Shown piece by piece: positions 47,561 to 60,215 of a stretch of DNA of 64,000 bases. Source of the stretch: Pisolithus tinctorius (taxonomy: Eukaryota; Basidiomycota; Agaricomycetes; Boletales; Pisolithaceae); assembly GCA_024663395.1 (NCBI GenBank), contig JANFAH010000004.1, positions 2,480,001-2,544,000 of the forward strand, read 5' to 3'. A program made the position numbers and the translations under genes. The notes beneath the pieces were generated by a model. It did not search any database. It worked only from the letters and a program-made list of their open reading frames with translations, and had not been told where the DNA came from. Positions within the stretch are counted from its first letter, which is position 1; each line of letters begins with the position of its first letter.

Positions 47561-48586
47561 ATGACAGGTCCGGAAATCATCCAAGATCGCACTCATTGCC
47601 AGCCGTTGCCCCGTTCCGCATCGAATCCTAGGCCAAAAGGGATATTGAAGAATGCAGGGCCGCAACTTTCAGCGACGCAGCAGCAGTTGGTCTACATCAT
47701 CCCTAGGTCAAATCATGCTGATGTTTATACATAGCAGCCTGCAGTGGGATGAGGAGAATTTGGCGTTGACTGAAGTTCAGAAGGACAGTCTCATGAAGAT
47801 CAGAGCCCAAGACCCCTTACGTACGATATAACGCAGAAACAGATGAAATTGAGGGTGGTACGTCACGAGGCTGCTCGCCCTATCTCGTTCATCTGATATG
47901 ATGTCCTGTGGCAGATATCCCCAACCTGGATCTCAGTGCGCGATCACATTCGCCAACTACTTATTCTCATTCTCAATCGGAATCGCCAACGAGTATGGTC
48001 GCCTCTGGCCCTTCTTCTCGCCGGGCGTCGTTCTCGAGCGTAGGGAGGAATTCTTCTGGGAGATCGGCTAGTGTTGGGTCGAGTAGGAGCACAAGTTTCA
48101 ACCTCCCAAATGAAGCACGGGGGGAGATCAGGTCCGTGAACGCTACACCAGAGGAGTGGGTCGAAGAAGAGGAGAGATGGATGAAGAAAGTTCGTATTGC
48201 CCATCGTATGATTCTGGTGTTGGGTTTTCTAACGAGATGCTCTTCGTAGCTGCTGCAAAGCATGCAGCATTCCTGAGGGCCAGAGGGAGACATTACTCCA
48301 ATGAAGCTGAGGCAATGAAGGTAAACATTGAGCTGTTGAAATCGTTCTTGCTTCGATATTTTTGATACTGACACCGTCTTTCTAGAAAGCTGCTCAGTTG
48401 ATGGAGGAGGATTCGGATTTGAACTCGGACTCGGATGAAGACAAGGACGGGAGTAACGATGCAGAGGGTTATAACGGGAATGCAAGTGCTAGGACAGGGC
48501 GTCGCGGGGAGAAACCCAAGGAGTCAGAAACAGCCGGACAGCCGGACAAATACGGTTTTACGAACGGCATTAAACATGGCCACTGA
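47561..48586 (+). CDS. Protein phosphatase 1 inhibitor-2 (IPP-2/Glc8 family)
   Basis: Intrinsically disordered regulator of PP1. All three family motifs are present. The PP1-binding KGILKN lies at about 47636 (PKGILKNAGPQLSATQQQ). The central block is LQWDEENLALTEVQKDSLMK followed by I, EPKTPYVRYNAETDEIE (about 47745-47850). The third motif is RGRHYSNEAEAMKKAAQL with MEEDSDLNSDSDED. An intron (about 47855-47914) joins E to DIPNLDLSARSHSPTTYSHS. Indels sit near 47803 (just before EPKTP) and near 48185. The first exon is uncertain: ATG at 47561 is the best candidate but its splice phase is off by one. End at 48586. Human and yeast members act with GSK3; that link is inferred here. Confidence 0.82.
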
Positions 48587-48758
48587 AATCTGCGCGTCGC
48601 TATCGCGAGTGATAGCGGATGTATCTAGGAAATCTGTTCCTAATTGTGTAGGTATTCCAGTTGGGCCCACGCACTTCATTTAACCCCTCTACTTATCATT
48701 ACTCTGTACTCATGAACACGTATGTACCGATAATCCATTCAAATAGTCGTTTGCCATC

Positions 48759-50350
48759 ATGTCACGTGTTTCGCCGGTAAGTTGCGATCGGCCAGCGATC
48801 CGATCCAGCAAGAATTTTATCTGCAATGATCGTGAAATGCCGGCCGGGAGGGAGTCAGGGACAAATACATCGCTCCTTTACATTCCTACCACTGTTGACG
48901 AGGAAAGGCTCCTGTGTTCGAGATGGCTGTTGACGGATTGGGAAAGGGTTTACTGCTGAAAGCCGACCCGATCGCTGACACGTTTAGGGACGAGGTCAAA
49001 AGCTCACTTGCGCGGTGCTCCAGACCCCCAACGCTTGTCGGGATCCTTGGTACAACATCAGCACCCAGCAAGTTCTATGCAGATTTCACCCGCAAGCAGT
49101 GTGAGCAACTGGGTGTTCGTTTCGTCTTGAAGAAGGTTGGATCAGCGGAGAGTTCTGAACGTGCAGACGGAGAGGGTGTCGAGGAAGCCATCGTTGAAGC
49201 TAACGAGGATCCTGATATCGATGGAATTATGGTACGTTATTTTAGGTATTCTTTCACGACCGTTCCGGCACCCACATCGAAGTCAAGGTTTATTACCCTA
49301 TTTATGGTGGACAACAGGTCCGTGAAGTCCAACCCCAGAATTCTCCAGTTGGTTGATGTTAATGACGATGTATCAGGACCATTACTTGCAACAGGTGTGC
49401 CTTCCACTGTTTTTCGGATTCTATCGCTCACAGTCCCTATCGAGATCGTTTCGCCCCTTAAAGATGTAGAGGGACTGCACTCCAAGTTTCACTATAACTT
49501 ATACCATAAGTGTGTCCCTTTCGCTCGTATAATAATTCGCCTCGCTCACTATCTTTCCCACAGCATTCGCTTTGTAGATCCAAAGTCTCTGGCCCCAGCC
49601 GTCCCGGCCCCTTAGACGACGTGGCACCCCCCGGAACGGTAAAATCTATTTTGCCGTGTACGCCTCTGGGCGTTGTGAAATGTCTAGAGTATATTGGGGT
49701 GTATAACAAGATCTTACCATATGGTGACCGTGCATATGGAAAAACAGTAACCGTAATTAACCGGTACGCACAGGTGCTTTTCTTCAGTGTCGGTTAGGTC
49801 TAAATTAGTCGGGTCACGATTAGGTCCGAAGTGGTTGGAAGGCCGCTGGCGGCTTTGCTAGCCAATGATGGTGCACGAGTCTTCTCGGTTGACATAGATT
49901 CGATCCAGGTGAGGTTACTGACGCACCTCCCAATTTCACATACTGAATTGGATGTATCCGCAAAACAGGAATACACGAAGCGACCCCGTTCATCTGAAGC
50001 AGAGAGAAAATATCTCCCACACCATACGGCCCACCCTTGCAATCTCACTCTGCAAGAATGTTTAGCACTGTCCGACGTCGTCATTTCCGCCGTGCCGAAT
50101 GCTGAATACAAGGTGCAAACGAAATTCTTAAAAGAAGGCTGTGTAACAGTCAATGTAGCCGCAGACAAGAACTTCGGAAAGGACGTGAGAGATAAGGTTC
50201 ATCGAGCATTCTCACGTGAAAAAGCCAGCATGACTGACGGAGCCGTAGGCATCCATTCACATACCTGCTGTTGGGAAGGTGACAATACTGATGCTGCTCC
50301 GAAACTTGTGCGTACCTTATCTGTTGTTGTCACGCAACTCAGTTGACTGA
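48759..50350 (+). CDS. MTD1: NAD-dependent 5,10-methylenetetrahydrofolate dehydrogenase (Mtd1 type)
   Basis: Cytosolic one-carbon enzyme oxidising methylene-THF to methenyl-THF. A short first exon MSRVSP (48759-48776) joins, via an intron ending GGAAAG, to APVFEMAVDGLGKGLLLKAD. Next come RPPTLVGILGTTSAPSKFYA, DFTRKQCEQLGVRFVLKKVG and EDPDIDGIM. After an intron, VYYPIYGGQQ, EIVSPLKDVEGLHSKFHYNL, IRFVDPKSLAPAVPAP and SILPCTPLGVVKCLEYIGVY follow. The nucleotide-binding domain is YGKTVTVINRSEVVGRPLAA, then LALSDVVISAVPNAEYKVQT, EGCVTVNVAADKNFGKDVRD and IPAVGKVTILMLLRNL. Folate-site Tyr/Lys-type residues and the NAD-binding VINRSEVVGRP are visible. The exact C-terminus is uncertain; a stop at 50348-50350 closes the best frame. 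Confidence 0.92.
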
Positions 50351-50746
50351 TATTGGATCGAGGTTGCGACTTCTGGCGTACAAAGAAAACATCGACGCCA
50401 GAAATTAAAACACCAGCAGGTCTCATATCGGAACAAGCTTGGTATTTTGCTCTGCCGGATTATATACACCATTAGAGGAAATTATCGTTGCTATGATGAT
50501 TGAGGGTGACATGGAGTGGAAACGAGTCTCTTGTATTCTCCCAGAAAAGCTAAAGAATGAATAACCAAAGCGACCACCATTACTTAAAGTGCCCGTCATT
50601 TAAAAAGGAAGGATCGAGATGTTTTTCGGATCTTGGCGTGACTGGGGTAGCGTTCCTGATGCATCTTCGGCGAGGAATCGGACGCGCTGTCGATGAAGCT
50701 GGGTGCGTGTCAGGACACACTCGGAATTTCATACAGAAATGCACCG

Positions 50747-51436
50747 TCACCTGGGGAGTTTAGGGATGATGGCAAGAACAATGAGCGCAGTAAGGTTGAT
50801 CGCAAACAACCAGAGGTTGTAATTCGTATAATGCGTTGAAGCCAGGAATCTACCACGTATTCCGAAATGCCATGAAGAAAGTTGCAACTACACTCACAGT
50901 AGTATGGGCGCAGTGAACAACCATTTCTTGGAGGGAGTGTACTGTGCACCATCGTCAATCTGTTCCCATAGGGTAAGGTCGTCGTACGCTCCTGCGTGCA
51001 GTTCGTTGTCGAACGGGATACCAGTGACCCAATGAAACATGAGATAAGAAGCTGAGATGGTGTTGAGTTACCCGCACATATCCGACCGCGAAGCACATAC
51101 GGCGAGGTATAATAGGTTGACGAGAGTCCAACTTATTTGCTGGGTCATTCCGGGAATCGTGTCAATGATAATTTTGCCCATCACGACTAGGACAACATGG
51201 ATCAACCATGCACCTGTGGAGAGTGCTTGAGTGTGTACATCGGAGACGAGATGAACGCATCTACCCTTAGCATTGACCCAATTTGCGTTTATGTTCACAT
51301 ATGCACTCCTGTCAAGAACTTCTTCGACCCGACCACCCACTTCCTCTACTTTAACAATACTGGCGCTTCTTCGGCGACCCTTCAAAGAGTCTGGTGAAGG
51401 CTGCAAAGAGAGCTTGAGAGACGTCGGAGGACTCAT
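50747..51436 (-). CDS. ORM1: ORM1/ORMDL family, regulator of sphingolipid synthesis
   Basis: ER membrane protein inhibiting serine palmitoyltransferase. The ATG at 51436 starts MSPPTSLKLSLQPSPDSLKG; a longer frame begins with GTG and is not used. A Ser-rich N-terminus (RRRSASIVKVEEV) could carry the phospho-sites known in yeast Orm1/2. Core: YVNINANWVNAKG, an intron, AWLIHVVLVVMGKIIIDTIP, GMTQQISWTLVNLLYLA, an intron, then MFHWVTGIPFDNELHAGAYD, DLTLWEQIDDGAQYTPSKKW and FLASTHYTNYNLWLFAINLT. The end is IIPKLPR, stop at 50747-50749. Four membrane segments are visible, full family length. Convergent with Mtd1. Confidence 0.95.
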
Positions 51437-52007
51437 TTCTCGTGGTCGAAGGGATGGTGGATAACCTGGATGACCCGGACGCAGTCGTGTGTTGTCACCG
51501 TCTTCCACGTAAGTTACGAGTCTATTAGGCTACCTGACCAAAGTAACACAAATAACAGCGCACGTGATGTTATGCAGACCTATGTACTCTCGAAATGCTA
51601 GCGTAGTCTTGTTACACGTTACGCCGCCAGCAGACCATGTCAGCTAGAGCGAGGTAATTAGGTGGTAGATGTCGCTGCGCTGCGGATGTGAAGAGCTGTG
51701 GGAACTGCGCAGTAGTTAATTTCCGAAAAACACAAACCAAGTGCTGCGGGTGGATGTTACTGTATTGTGTACACCGACTTCTATATTGTACCCGGTATAT
51801 AGAGTACTTCAGAAGGCCGTAGGCTGGTAGCATAGCGTGTTGCAATTTTTGAGACTCGTTGATTCACTCTAAGGCGTGTATTCCACGCGGGTGCTTACGC
51901 GTCTGTCGGGTTGGCTGAACTTCTGAAGCGACCGTCCTGCAAGGCTGTACCAAACCCTCACGACTGAATCTCCACCCGCCACCCGATCTTGAGGTGAAAA
52001 AAAAAAG
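51437..52007. other. Divergent intergenic region of ORMDL and DUF2009 genes
   Basis: About 570 bases. A run of ten A residues lies immediately before the DUF2009 ATG at 52008. No gene or clear TATA box was found. Confidence 0.45.
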
Positions 52008-54274
52008 ATGGCTGAAAGTACCTCTAGTAAGACGCCACAGATAGAAAATGGAACCCAGGAGCCGCCGGAAGCCCCGGAGGACACAAAATTCTCTCTTGAA
52101 AATATCCTTGGAGACAACCACGATGCAGTGAGCGTCCTGAGTCAAAGCGGCAGGAACTTGACGCTTCTTCTACCGCGGCCGAGGGATGGGATGAAGAAAC
52201 CGTTGACAGACCCACTACAGAAGGATACTGTGTAGAGTGTGAGGGTGAGTATTCCACCATGGATCTTGATGAGTTTCTCATCCCGTGACCCTGGAATGTG
52301 TCTGTGTGTAGATCAGCCTGCCCAAATCCGATGTGATGATTGCCAGGATGACTACTGCGAGGTCTGCTTTGCAGCACAGCACAGGAAAGGCACGAGAAGA
52401 AAACACATCACAAAACCGCTCGCTGTTCACCTTCCGAGAAAGCCTCCAAGCGAACAAAATGGTGACTCTACTGAGGCGAGAGATGGAGAAAAGACAGACG
52501 AAGTGCGCGATCGCCACCACACTAGTGTGCACCCATAGCTTACTGTCGTCTAGGATGATGACGTTGACATGGCCGATGAATCAGACATAGAGCTAGAGCG
52601 GATAGATACAGGGTTACAAACAAGTCGAGCTAAGAACGCTCTGGGTACGCAACCGGGTAGGCTCTAAAGTCGGTGAATGGTTTGTGGAACGTTCGAAATA
52701 TATTCCGCTCCGGCTGTCTCTCGGCGAACGCAAGTACCTCCGCCTTTTGGATGCTGCCTTCAGTCTCAGAATACACTGACAAGATTGACACGATCGGTTT
52801 TGGCCTCTCAAAAACAAGCGCATAGTGCTCCAGATCCGCGAGCTTTGCGCCATTTTGTCCGGGTGGTACTCTCTGCGGACTACAAGCTCGGCCAATCGCT
52901 TTTTACGGACCGCGACTTTCAACGAAACGAACAGTTTTACCAGATATTTTTGAACTTGGTCGCCGTCATAAAATTATGAATCCTGATAAAATGCGCACCA
53001 CGTACGGGAAGTTGATCTATCTCCTTCAGGTAGGTAAATACAACTTCCCGTCGAGCCCCACTCCTCAACGGTGCTGTCTTCAGGATAGTCAATCGCCCGA
53101 AGTGAAAGACATGCTCAACTTTACATGCGTGAAGCCTATCAAGACCGTGTATTCAGTCCTGGAGGAGCGCGGTGCAACTGGGCTGCTTCGCGACGATCTC
53201 ATAACTTTGGCTACAATGGAAATCTATTCCGATGGTCGGACTCGACGCGAGGTTCAGAAAGATATCAAGGCGAAGGAGCGCCATCGAAATGCTCTCCGCT
53301 CGTTATCAGTGTGATGGCCTGAGCCAAGAGAAAGTCCGTCAATGCATATACAGTATCGGTGACAACCACGCATTTTTACGAACCAATCGGGATCCTTGCG
53401 ACCGCATGATAGCTTATCTTAAGCAATACTTTCATCCCACGCAAGCGAAGAATACTAAACATAGCTTGGCCATTCGTAGCGGGAAGGGTGGTGCAAGGCT
53501 GAGCCATGATCACGCAAAACAATACGCATACGTGTTGCAGAGTCTTACCTTGTGGCGAGAAATTTTGCATGGTAAGTAATTCATGACTCTCTGCATGGGA
53601 CAGAATCACAAACTATGATTAGACATGTTCCGCCTGTGGTCTTTAACGGAGCAAGACCTGCTGTCCGAAACTGTGTCCTATCGCCTCCGGGACACCGGCC
53701 AGGGATTAAACCGTGTCCAAGCTGCACCAAAAACTTTGCGTATGATGCACACTATCCTGCATCGCGCACAACAAAGCGTCGGTTCGTGGGTAGGTTCATC
53801 AGCCATACACATGGGCGATCATAACGTTCCAAATGCGCTTATGTTCATCGGTGAGCGGCTTTCCGCGGCTTGATAAATCCACGACCTCACCGATATGGTA
53901 GATAAATATTCGCAAATATATCGCATCCTCCTCCCGATCTGCAATACCCTTCGGCATATACCTATAATCGCGGAGAAGCCCGCACTACGGTCATACATTG
54001 ACGACGAGTTTGGTTCTGAAGAAGGTTGTATCTTAGAAATACTCACCGATTTCTTTCGCCATGGATTTGATGGTTCTGGGGCCGACAACTTTTTTGATGC
54101 TGGGAGCTGCATTGATGGACGTCTGACTAGTGCATGGAACTGGTGCGCACAATTAGAGAAGAAGAGGTATTTCCCTGTGTTCCTGTTAACGGGTGAGTCC
54201 GCAATCATGTTCCTGGACGTGATCCTGAATCATGTTGCACGGCAGGGTTCGTCGGGTTTGATGGGGAATGGTAG
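52008..54274 (+). CDS. B-box zinc finger plus DUF2009 (UPF0652) protein
   Basis: Conserved eukaryotic family of unknown function. The N-terminal acidic part (MAESTSSKTPQIENGTQEPP) leads to a B-box-like finger: GYCVECED joins across an intron to QPAQIRCDDCQDDYCEVCFA and AQHRKGTRRKHITKP, giving the Cys/His ligand set. The DUF2009 domain follows: GEWFVERSKYIPLRLSLGER, KYLRLLDAAFSLSEYTDKID, VLSADYKLGQSLFTDRDFQR and MNPDKMRTTYGKLIYLLQDS. Then come PIKTVYSVLEERGATGLLRD, MIAYLKQYFHPTQAKNTKHS, ARLSHDHAKQYAYVLQSLTL, GDHNVPNALMFIDKYSQIYR and SRIIDDEFGSEEG-like blocks. The end is LLTGFVGFDGEW at 54272-54274. One extra base lies near 52135; the rest reads well over many short introns. Ubiquitin- or RNA-related roles are possible but not shown. 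Confidence 0.88.
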
Positions 54275-57200
54275 ACTATGGAATCACAATGTTCATCATC
54301 CCTACCTGATTTCAATGAAATTGGTATGGGCCATTCCTACGCCTTGTGCTGAGTTCGCCTCCATCTTTGCGAATAATAAGTCCCACCTAGGCAACGGAAC
54401 CCCCGCAATTTTTTTCCTGGGGTGAAGTCCCCTAAGGTCCACCGACTTAGCAGTAGTCATTTCGGGTGATCCCGCATCAATTCTTCACATAAAAGGATCC
54501 ACAAGGGCACGGTGTGCTGGCCCAATACTGTGCTTCCGCCGTACCTCGCACCTCTCGCCGCCTGCCAGGGAGTGATACTGATGTGCTATCATTTAGGTAC
54601 CTGTGAATGAGTAGCCATTGATTGTGTGGTGCTATATCCAGGCAACGTCTGATGGCTGATTATGCTATTGGCTACATGCTAAGATTACAGTGCATATGTA
54701 TCTATCTAATCCGAATCATCTGACTACTGTCTTCCCGAGGCTCTCCTAACGTGTGGCCCTATGGGTAAAGCCGAGGCTCAGGAAAAAAAAACTCGTACAG
54801 GCTCAGTCTGACTGTCAGCCATGGTGAGTACTCGCATAGTTCCCGGCCAAACTGGCTTACCAAATGGGTATGTCACCAAAACCTGAAGCACAAGCAGCAA
54901 CACCACCGCATCCACCACTTTCTAGGTGGGTCATCGAAACTGTCCGACGAACAGGACGATAGGTCTGAGTCTGAATAGTACTCATGATAGGTGAGGTTGT
55001 ATTTGAACGGAGCAGACTATGCGCGTGTATGAAATCGAAAGTTCATCTAGAGGATGCAAGGCACGTACTTTAGGGTGGTGGATCATATCGCACGAGCGGG
55101 GTGGTGCCGGTTGACACTGTTTTGTTGTCCTTGAATACGAGTGATGAGGACTGAGGAGCTGCTTGGTGCTGAGCGGGTGAGCTGTGTGGGCTCTTTATGC
55201 TCTTTTCATGTCGCGGCCCCAAAGGCAGAATACTTAAATGTCACTAAGCACGGATGAAATTACCAACGGCGTACCTGGCCTTTCTCTCCGACCATCAAGT
55301 CACTAACTTCCATTAACTTCCATCACCACCTGCATGGGATTATTATTATTACATGTCTCGCGAAATGCACCTTGCCACGCAGCATCTACCATTTACCCCA
55401 TGGGGGCTTCCCCATTTAGGCGTTGAAGATCCTGTCAATACTTCCTGCCACGTTGACTCTGTTGCCTCCGTCGTCAAGTTGTTCGGCGATATCCTTTACA
55501 GATCGCCTCGAAACGAGACTTCCTATCCAGCAGAACTTAGGCATCGGTGTGTCGGCATTTCAAGATCCTTCTCGTTCTCCTTACTATTAATCTGTTGCGT
55601 CTAAAGCATCCGCTGGCTTTTCTCCTTCAGTCCAATGAGAGTTGGCCACGAAGAAATATGCATCTCTGACACCATACTTCTAAATTTGCATTGTTCACGA
55701 TGGGTATCTTGTACCCATGTCTGTGTGCTCGCGTGCTCCCAACGCCAGCCAACTCCTCGGAACTAAAGATATTTCAATTCACCTAAGCTTCTGTGCTAGT
55801 CCCAGTGAGTAGTTCACTTGTGCAGTGCTGCCAGGGATACTCCTGAACTGTTGCTTGCGCGGTGAGATGATTTTCCTTGCGTCTTTAGAAGTTCCGTTGG
55901 AACGCACACCCTCGCTAGAATTTCTCTTTCTCACATTTCCTAGGCGAAGTGGTGATCTTTCCTATCGTGGAAATCGGGCTCTTCAACGAGGGCTCTTTTT
56001 CCATTTTGAGGGGTGCGATTGCATCCGCTCCTTGACACCTTGTGCATCCGCATAGTAGGGCTATATTTTTGAGGAAAAGATATTGATCACGATTTCCCTG
56101 GCCTTCCGTCGAGACACCCACAATTTTAGTGTTTCCCTGTTTAACCTGTGCCGCGGAGGGCTCTGGCCTCCTTCCGAACTGCCGCACCCACTGGAGTGAT
56201 ACGGAACCCTCATTCCTCATCCTCCACACAGGACTCTACTTATATCTGATCCGACTCAGCGCCAACGCTGTTCCTGCTCATCCAGTTTATCACGATACTC
56301 CATTCCACGCTGCGCTCCATGTGCTCGTGTGACCGTACAGCGTATGCTGTTCGGACACAATCTGACAGTGCCTGAAATCTACCGTTAACTTTATTTCTCT
56401 GTTGGTGACAGAGTCGCGGTGATCGCCAATTGGTAAATCGGACTTGTATCGTGTGCGATCTTATTGCCTGCGGCGACTCCCTATCATGATGATAAACCGC
56501 CATTCGCCCCTGCAATGTCAGCTTCTTTCTGCCTAATATTATTGATTCAATTTTGAACAGTTGAAACTATACGTGTCACACTCCCGGATCTAGTGGACGC
56601 ACCTTGATTTATTGTGAGTTTCGTGAAGCTACGAAGTGATTACTGTGTGTCTCTTGTGTTACAGCTTAACAACAAATAGACACCATGGACCTCGATACTC
56701 GGGGTCTTTTGTGTCCGTAGTGGCGATGCCCTCGGAAATCCTTGTTCATGATGTACAAATCAGAGTGATGCCCGACTGCCCCGCCTCCCACTCACTCAGT
56801 CATCCGCTTTCGTATGAAAGTCCGTATTAACCCGTTGTCTCAATTCGCGGACGACGCATTTCAGGACCTTCCCCTCCGGATGCAGCACGGACTTTCCGGG
56901 CCCAAGGTTGAGCCAGGCGGAAAATTACAATGGCAACAATGCGGAAGAGTGCGAAGCTAGGGTATATCATTTGCAAATTCATGCACACTACCAGGGTGCC
57001 TTAGTGCCTTCGGCAGTCTCCATAGCTGTGTGGTACAATATGGTTTTCTCGTGAGAACTGATTTATGCACTTGATTTGCAGTACTCCGCTGAACAATTGT
57101 ATCGAAGAGCCGTCTAGGAAGGTAGGCTTCCGGCATTTCCCAACGAACTGCACATTCCGGCCAATTGAGTTCTGAAACCAAGTATGCAAGTTCGACCTCC

Positions 57201-58631
57201 TACCACCCTCGGAGGCGAGTCCTCCGCGGGCAACAGGGCACATCGTTCTACCAGGTCGTAATTGTGTAGCCCTGGATCGCCTTTGCGCCAAGCAATACCA
57301 ATGCTTCTTGATGTCGCGGTCGCCCCACTACGATGTATTCCTTCAATCGAACCTCCATTTCGGTAAAGCGATTTCCCAGCTGTCTCCGTAAACTAACTTG
57401 GCTTGTGCTTGGACGATCTCCACGCGTCCGCCGCGAACCATTCGAATGAGTAGATTAACACGTTGGCTCGTCCGCGGCGGTGACATACGGTGGGCTGGAA
57501 CACGGCACGTTTAACCAAAATTCGATAAATGGTACTAATCCCTTAATGCTGCGGTTTCCAAGATCCGAGTGATCATCGAAATGTGAGTCGGGATATGTGA
57601 ACAGGTCGGCCGAGACTATATACCTGAATCCTTAACGTTGAAGAATGTGTAGTTGGTGAAATTTGGAAATGGTACGTTCCACCACTGGTCTGAATTGTCG
57701 TGCTATACGTGGCGTGGAGAGAATGTGCGGCAAACAAGGTACGAGACCCTTCGCTGGGTCTGGTAGTGGGTGGATAATATACGGATCAGTCAACAACATA
57801 GATCGAATCATAACTACCCATTTTTCGCGCAAAGTCTTTTTGGGCATTGGATATCAATGAATGGGGGATTTGGGTGGGTCGGCACGACCAAAGAGTGGTC
57901 CGGAGCAGGTCGTACATGCGGTCGGCGATGCGCGGCTCAAGAAGAGCGACATTCACCCGAAGTTGTTACACGGGAGCAACCGGTGCGCGTTGGCCATTGA
58001 AGTGCTAAGAACTTGGAAGTGGTTAAATCGGGGCACTGGGTAAATGATAAGGTCCCTGTTGCTTATTGAGGAAACAGAATCCGCCCACCACTCAGAAGAG
58101 GTAAATGGTTCTACATTGCTAGCGACTTGCAGGTTTCTGGCAACAACAAACGCGTGGCTACCTCGTTGTTCCGTTAGACATTCACAGAGCAACTTTGCAC
58201 AAACACTTTGAACCAAGTTTAGGTGGCACCGTTCGCTAACGGCCGAATTATGCCTGTCGGGGGATTCCTGCCAGTAGTAAGTCGGTGAACCGGTGTTTGA
58301 AAAGATACGTTTCACTTGAAACCCGATCTGCATGTGTCCATTGTCCATGGATCGCTCGGTGGTCTCGGCTCTGGCAAACTTCTGTAATACTATGCTGTAC
58401 GACCAGTGACTGACTGCCTGCCAATAGTCCAACGTTATCCTGGATGCGTACGTACGTTTGTATGACACCATAATAGTCGGGTTTCGAATTGTGCCGGTGG
58501 AAGCGAAAAAGCATGCTGTCGTACACCGATCCCACTCACCGATTGCTGTTTATGACCCGGAAATTTGGAGTAATAGGGAACGAGGATGTCTCGGAGATGA
58601 TGTGAAGTTGGGTTTGTGACGCAGAATGTGT
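54275..58631. other. Long stretch without a recognisable gene
   Basis: About 4.36 kb. The best open frames (83 codons at 55353-55604; 172 codons on the minus strand at 57953-58471) lack known motifs and consistent splice sites. CpG content is normal, so it has not been affected like the 22.6-29.4 kb region. It may hold decayed elements or non-coding transcripts; I cannot support a feature. Confidence 0.4.
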
Positions 58632-58713
58632 GCCCTCGTTGTCTAATGGTTATGACGTCAGACTTCTAAACTAGTGGTATCTGGAGGTTGTGGGTTCGAG
58701 TCCCACCGGGGGC
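58632..58713 (+). tRNA. tRNA-Arg(UCU) with a 10-nt intron
   Basis: Cloverleaf read by hand: acceptor stem GCCCTCG pairs with CGGGGGC, with one G-U pair. The D arm is GTC-TAATGGTTAT-GAC. The anticodon stem is TCAGA with TCTGG, loop CTTCTA plus A, anticodon TCT. The T arm is GTGGG-TTCGAGT-CCCAC. The extra ten bases AACTAGTGGT lie after position 37, the canonical tRNA intron site. A short T run (CTTTTA) about 12 bases downstream fits pol III termination. A-box and B-box (GGTTCGAGTCC) are good. It decodes AGA and possibly AGG. Confidence 0.92.
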
Positions 58714-60215
58714 TAATTACTTTTACAAATTTTTATTGACCTCCGTCATTTCTTTCTGTGATCTGGTGTCAACTGTGAAAAGCACAATGTATTCATACGC
58801 AGTGAAGTGGTTATGCACGTATCAAAGCGCTTGATAACGTACGAGTTGCATGACGCAACTAATCTTTTTTGGGCTCAATGAAGGGACACGTAAAATTGCA
58901 GTCATAGACAACGTGTTGAATCTTATTGATCGACCACATGCTGGTCTGCCTGATCGCACCATGACTTTTTCATTTGCACTTGGTCGCCTGCTGTGTGATT
59001 GGTCATTGTGATGTTGGCTTCCCCGCGGCACATGGTGACCTTTGTTTCCGCTCTACCCTTTCCGCTTCGGTGTTGGCTGTCCTTGCTACCTGCGAAAGAA
59101 AGCGTCCGAATCGGAATCGATCATTTTGGGGAAGAGCACAATCATTCCTGTGCTTTCGTCATTAGCGTTGGTGCCACGTTGATTGGTGCCGTCACCAGAC
59201 CGCAGACCCACGGCTTGGAGGGTAGGCCATATGATCCTCCATGTAATGGGCGTGTCCTATATATTTGATCTCCGTAGGTCGGCCGATCAGGTAGACCGTT
59301 TGGCGGTCGTCCCGGACTCAGGTCGAGCACATTCTTCAGCATCGTTCATGTTTACCTTGCCAATTTGCCTATGCATTTTCTAAGTTGCTCCGACATGTTC
59401 GGAGTGCAAGTCCAGGTTCGTAATGACCCCCTGGATAACGCAGGAAGATATGGTAAATCCTTTTCCCTCAAGTGTCAGTACGGTGGCGATTCGATCGATA
59501 CTGTGGCCTTGCACGCGGTTTGAGCACGTTTGACACACTGCCTGCAAATCTTAGTGCGGAATCTCACCATCCAGCAAAGTAAATGACTACGCTGCAGGCA
59601 GCCTTCCTTAAAAGCGATCACCTTCCACGCCACAAACAAGACAGGCGGGCCTCCATGAATCTCCATTGCTTGGGAGGGAAGTTGAGCCTCGTGTCTTCAG
59701 CTAGCCCTCCCTGTGTGTGCACGAGGGCAACTGGAATAAATTAATAATACCTGTTTGATTCCGCTGAACAATCTTCGCGCCTGCACTTGGCTCCAAGGGG
59801 ATCGGGGGTTGCCGCGAACATCAATAGCACAGGATCTTGAAGATACTTTACCTGATAGGGTGTTGTGTGGGCCCCTTTCCCACTTCCTTGTCTGCGATCA
59901 CCTACTGGTATCGCATTTATTATCTAGTGCATTGTCTTTGACAATTGATGTCCATCGTGGTCAGGAACGTCCCAGGAACGTCAGAGAGATCCACAAGTTG
60001 GGCGCTGGAAAAGCGCGGAAGCATTGTAAGGAAACTCCGCGAAACTGACCAGCATTCCCACGCCGAAGCCCAGCTGCACGCACGATAACTCGGTGCGCAA
60101 TTTGAATGCCCGCTCCCACATTCCAAGGAGTGTACGTGACAAGGCTTGGCCACTTACAATACTCTACAGGTTTTCAAACAGACGGTTTCAGCACTTCCTG
60201 CATTCCTACACTGAA
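58714..60215. other. Gene-free stretch upstream of the KDM5 gene
   Basis: About 1.5 kb with only short open frames; nothing recognised. The last few hundred bases presumably contain the promoter of the demethylase gene. An open frame from 60093 begins with GTG and is leader sequence. Confidence 0.4.

Noticed and set aside
51197..51464. Plus-strand small proteins
   Set aside because: Antisense shadows of the ORMDL N-terminal exon.
57953..58535. Minus-strand gene of about 170 codons
   Set aside because: No motif, no consistent splice sites, and the two overlapping open frames disagree; kept only as part of the unannotated stretch.
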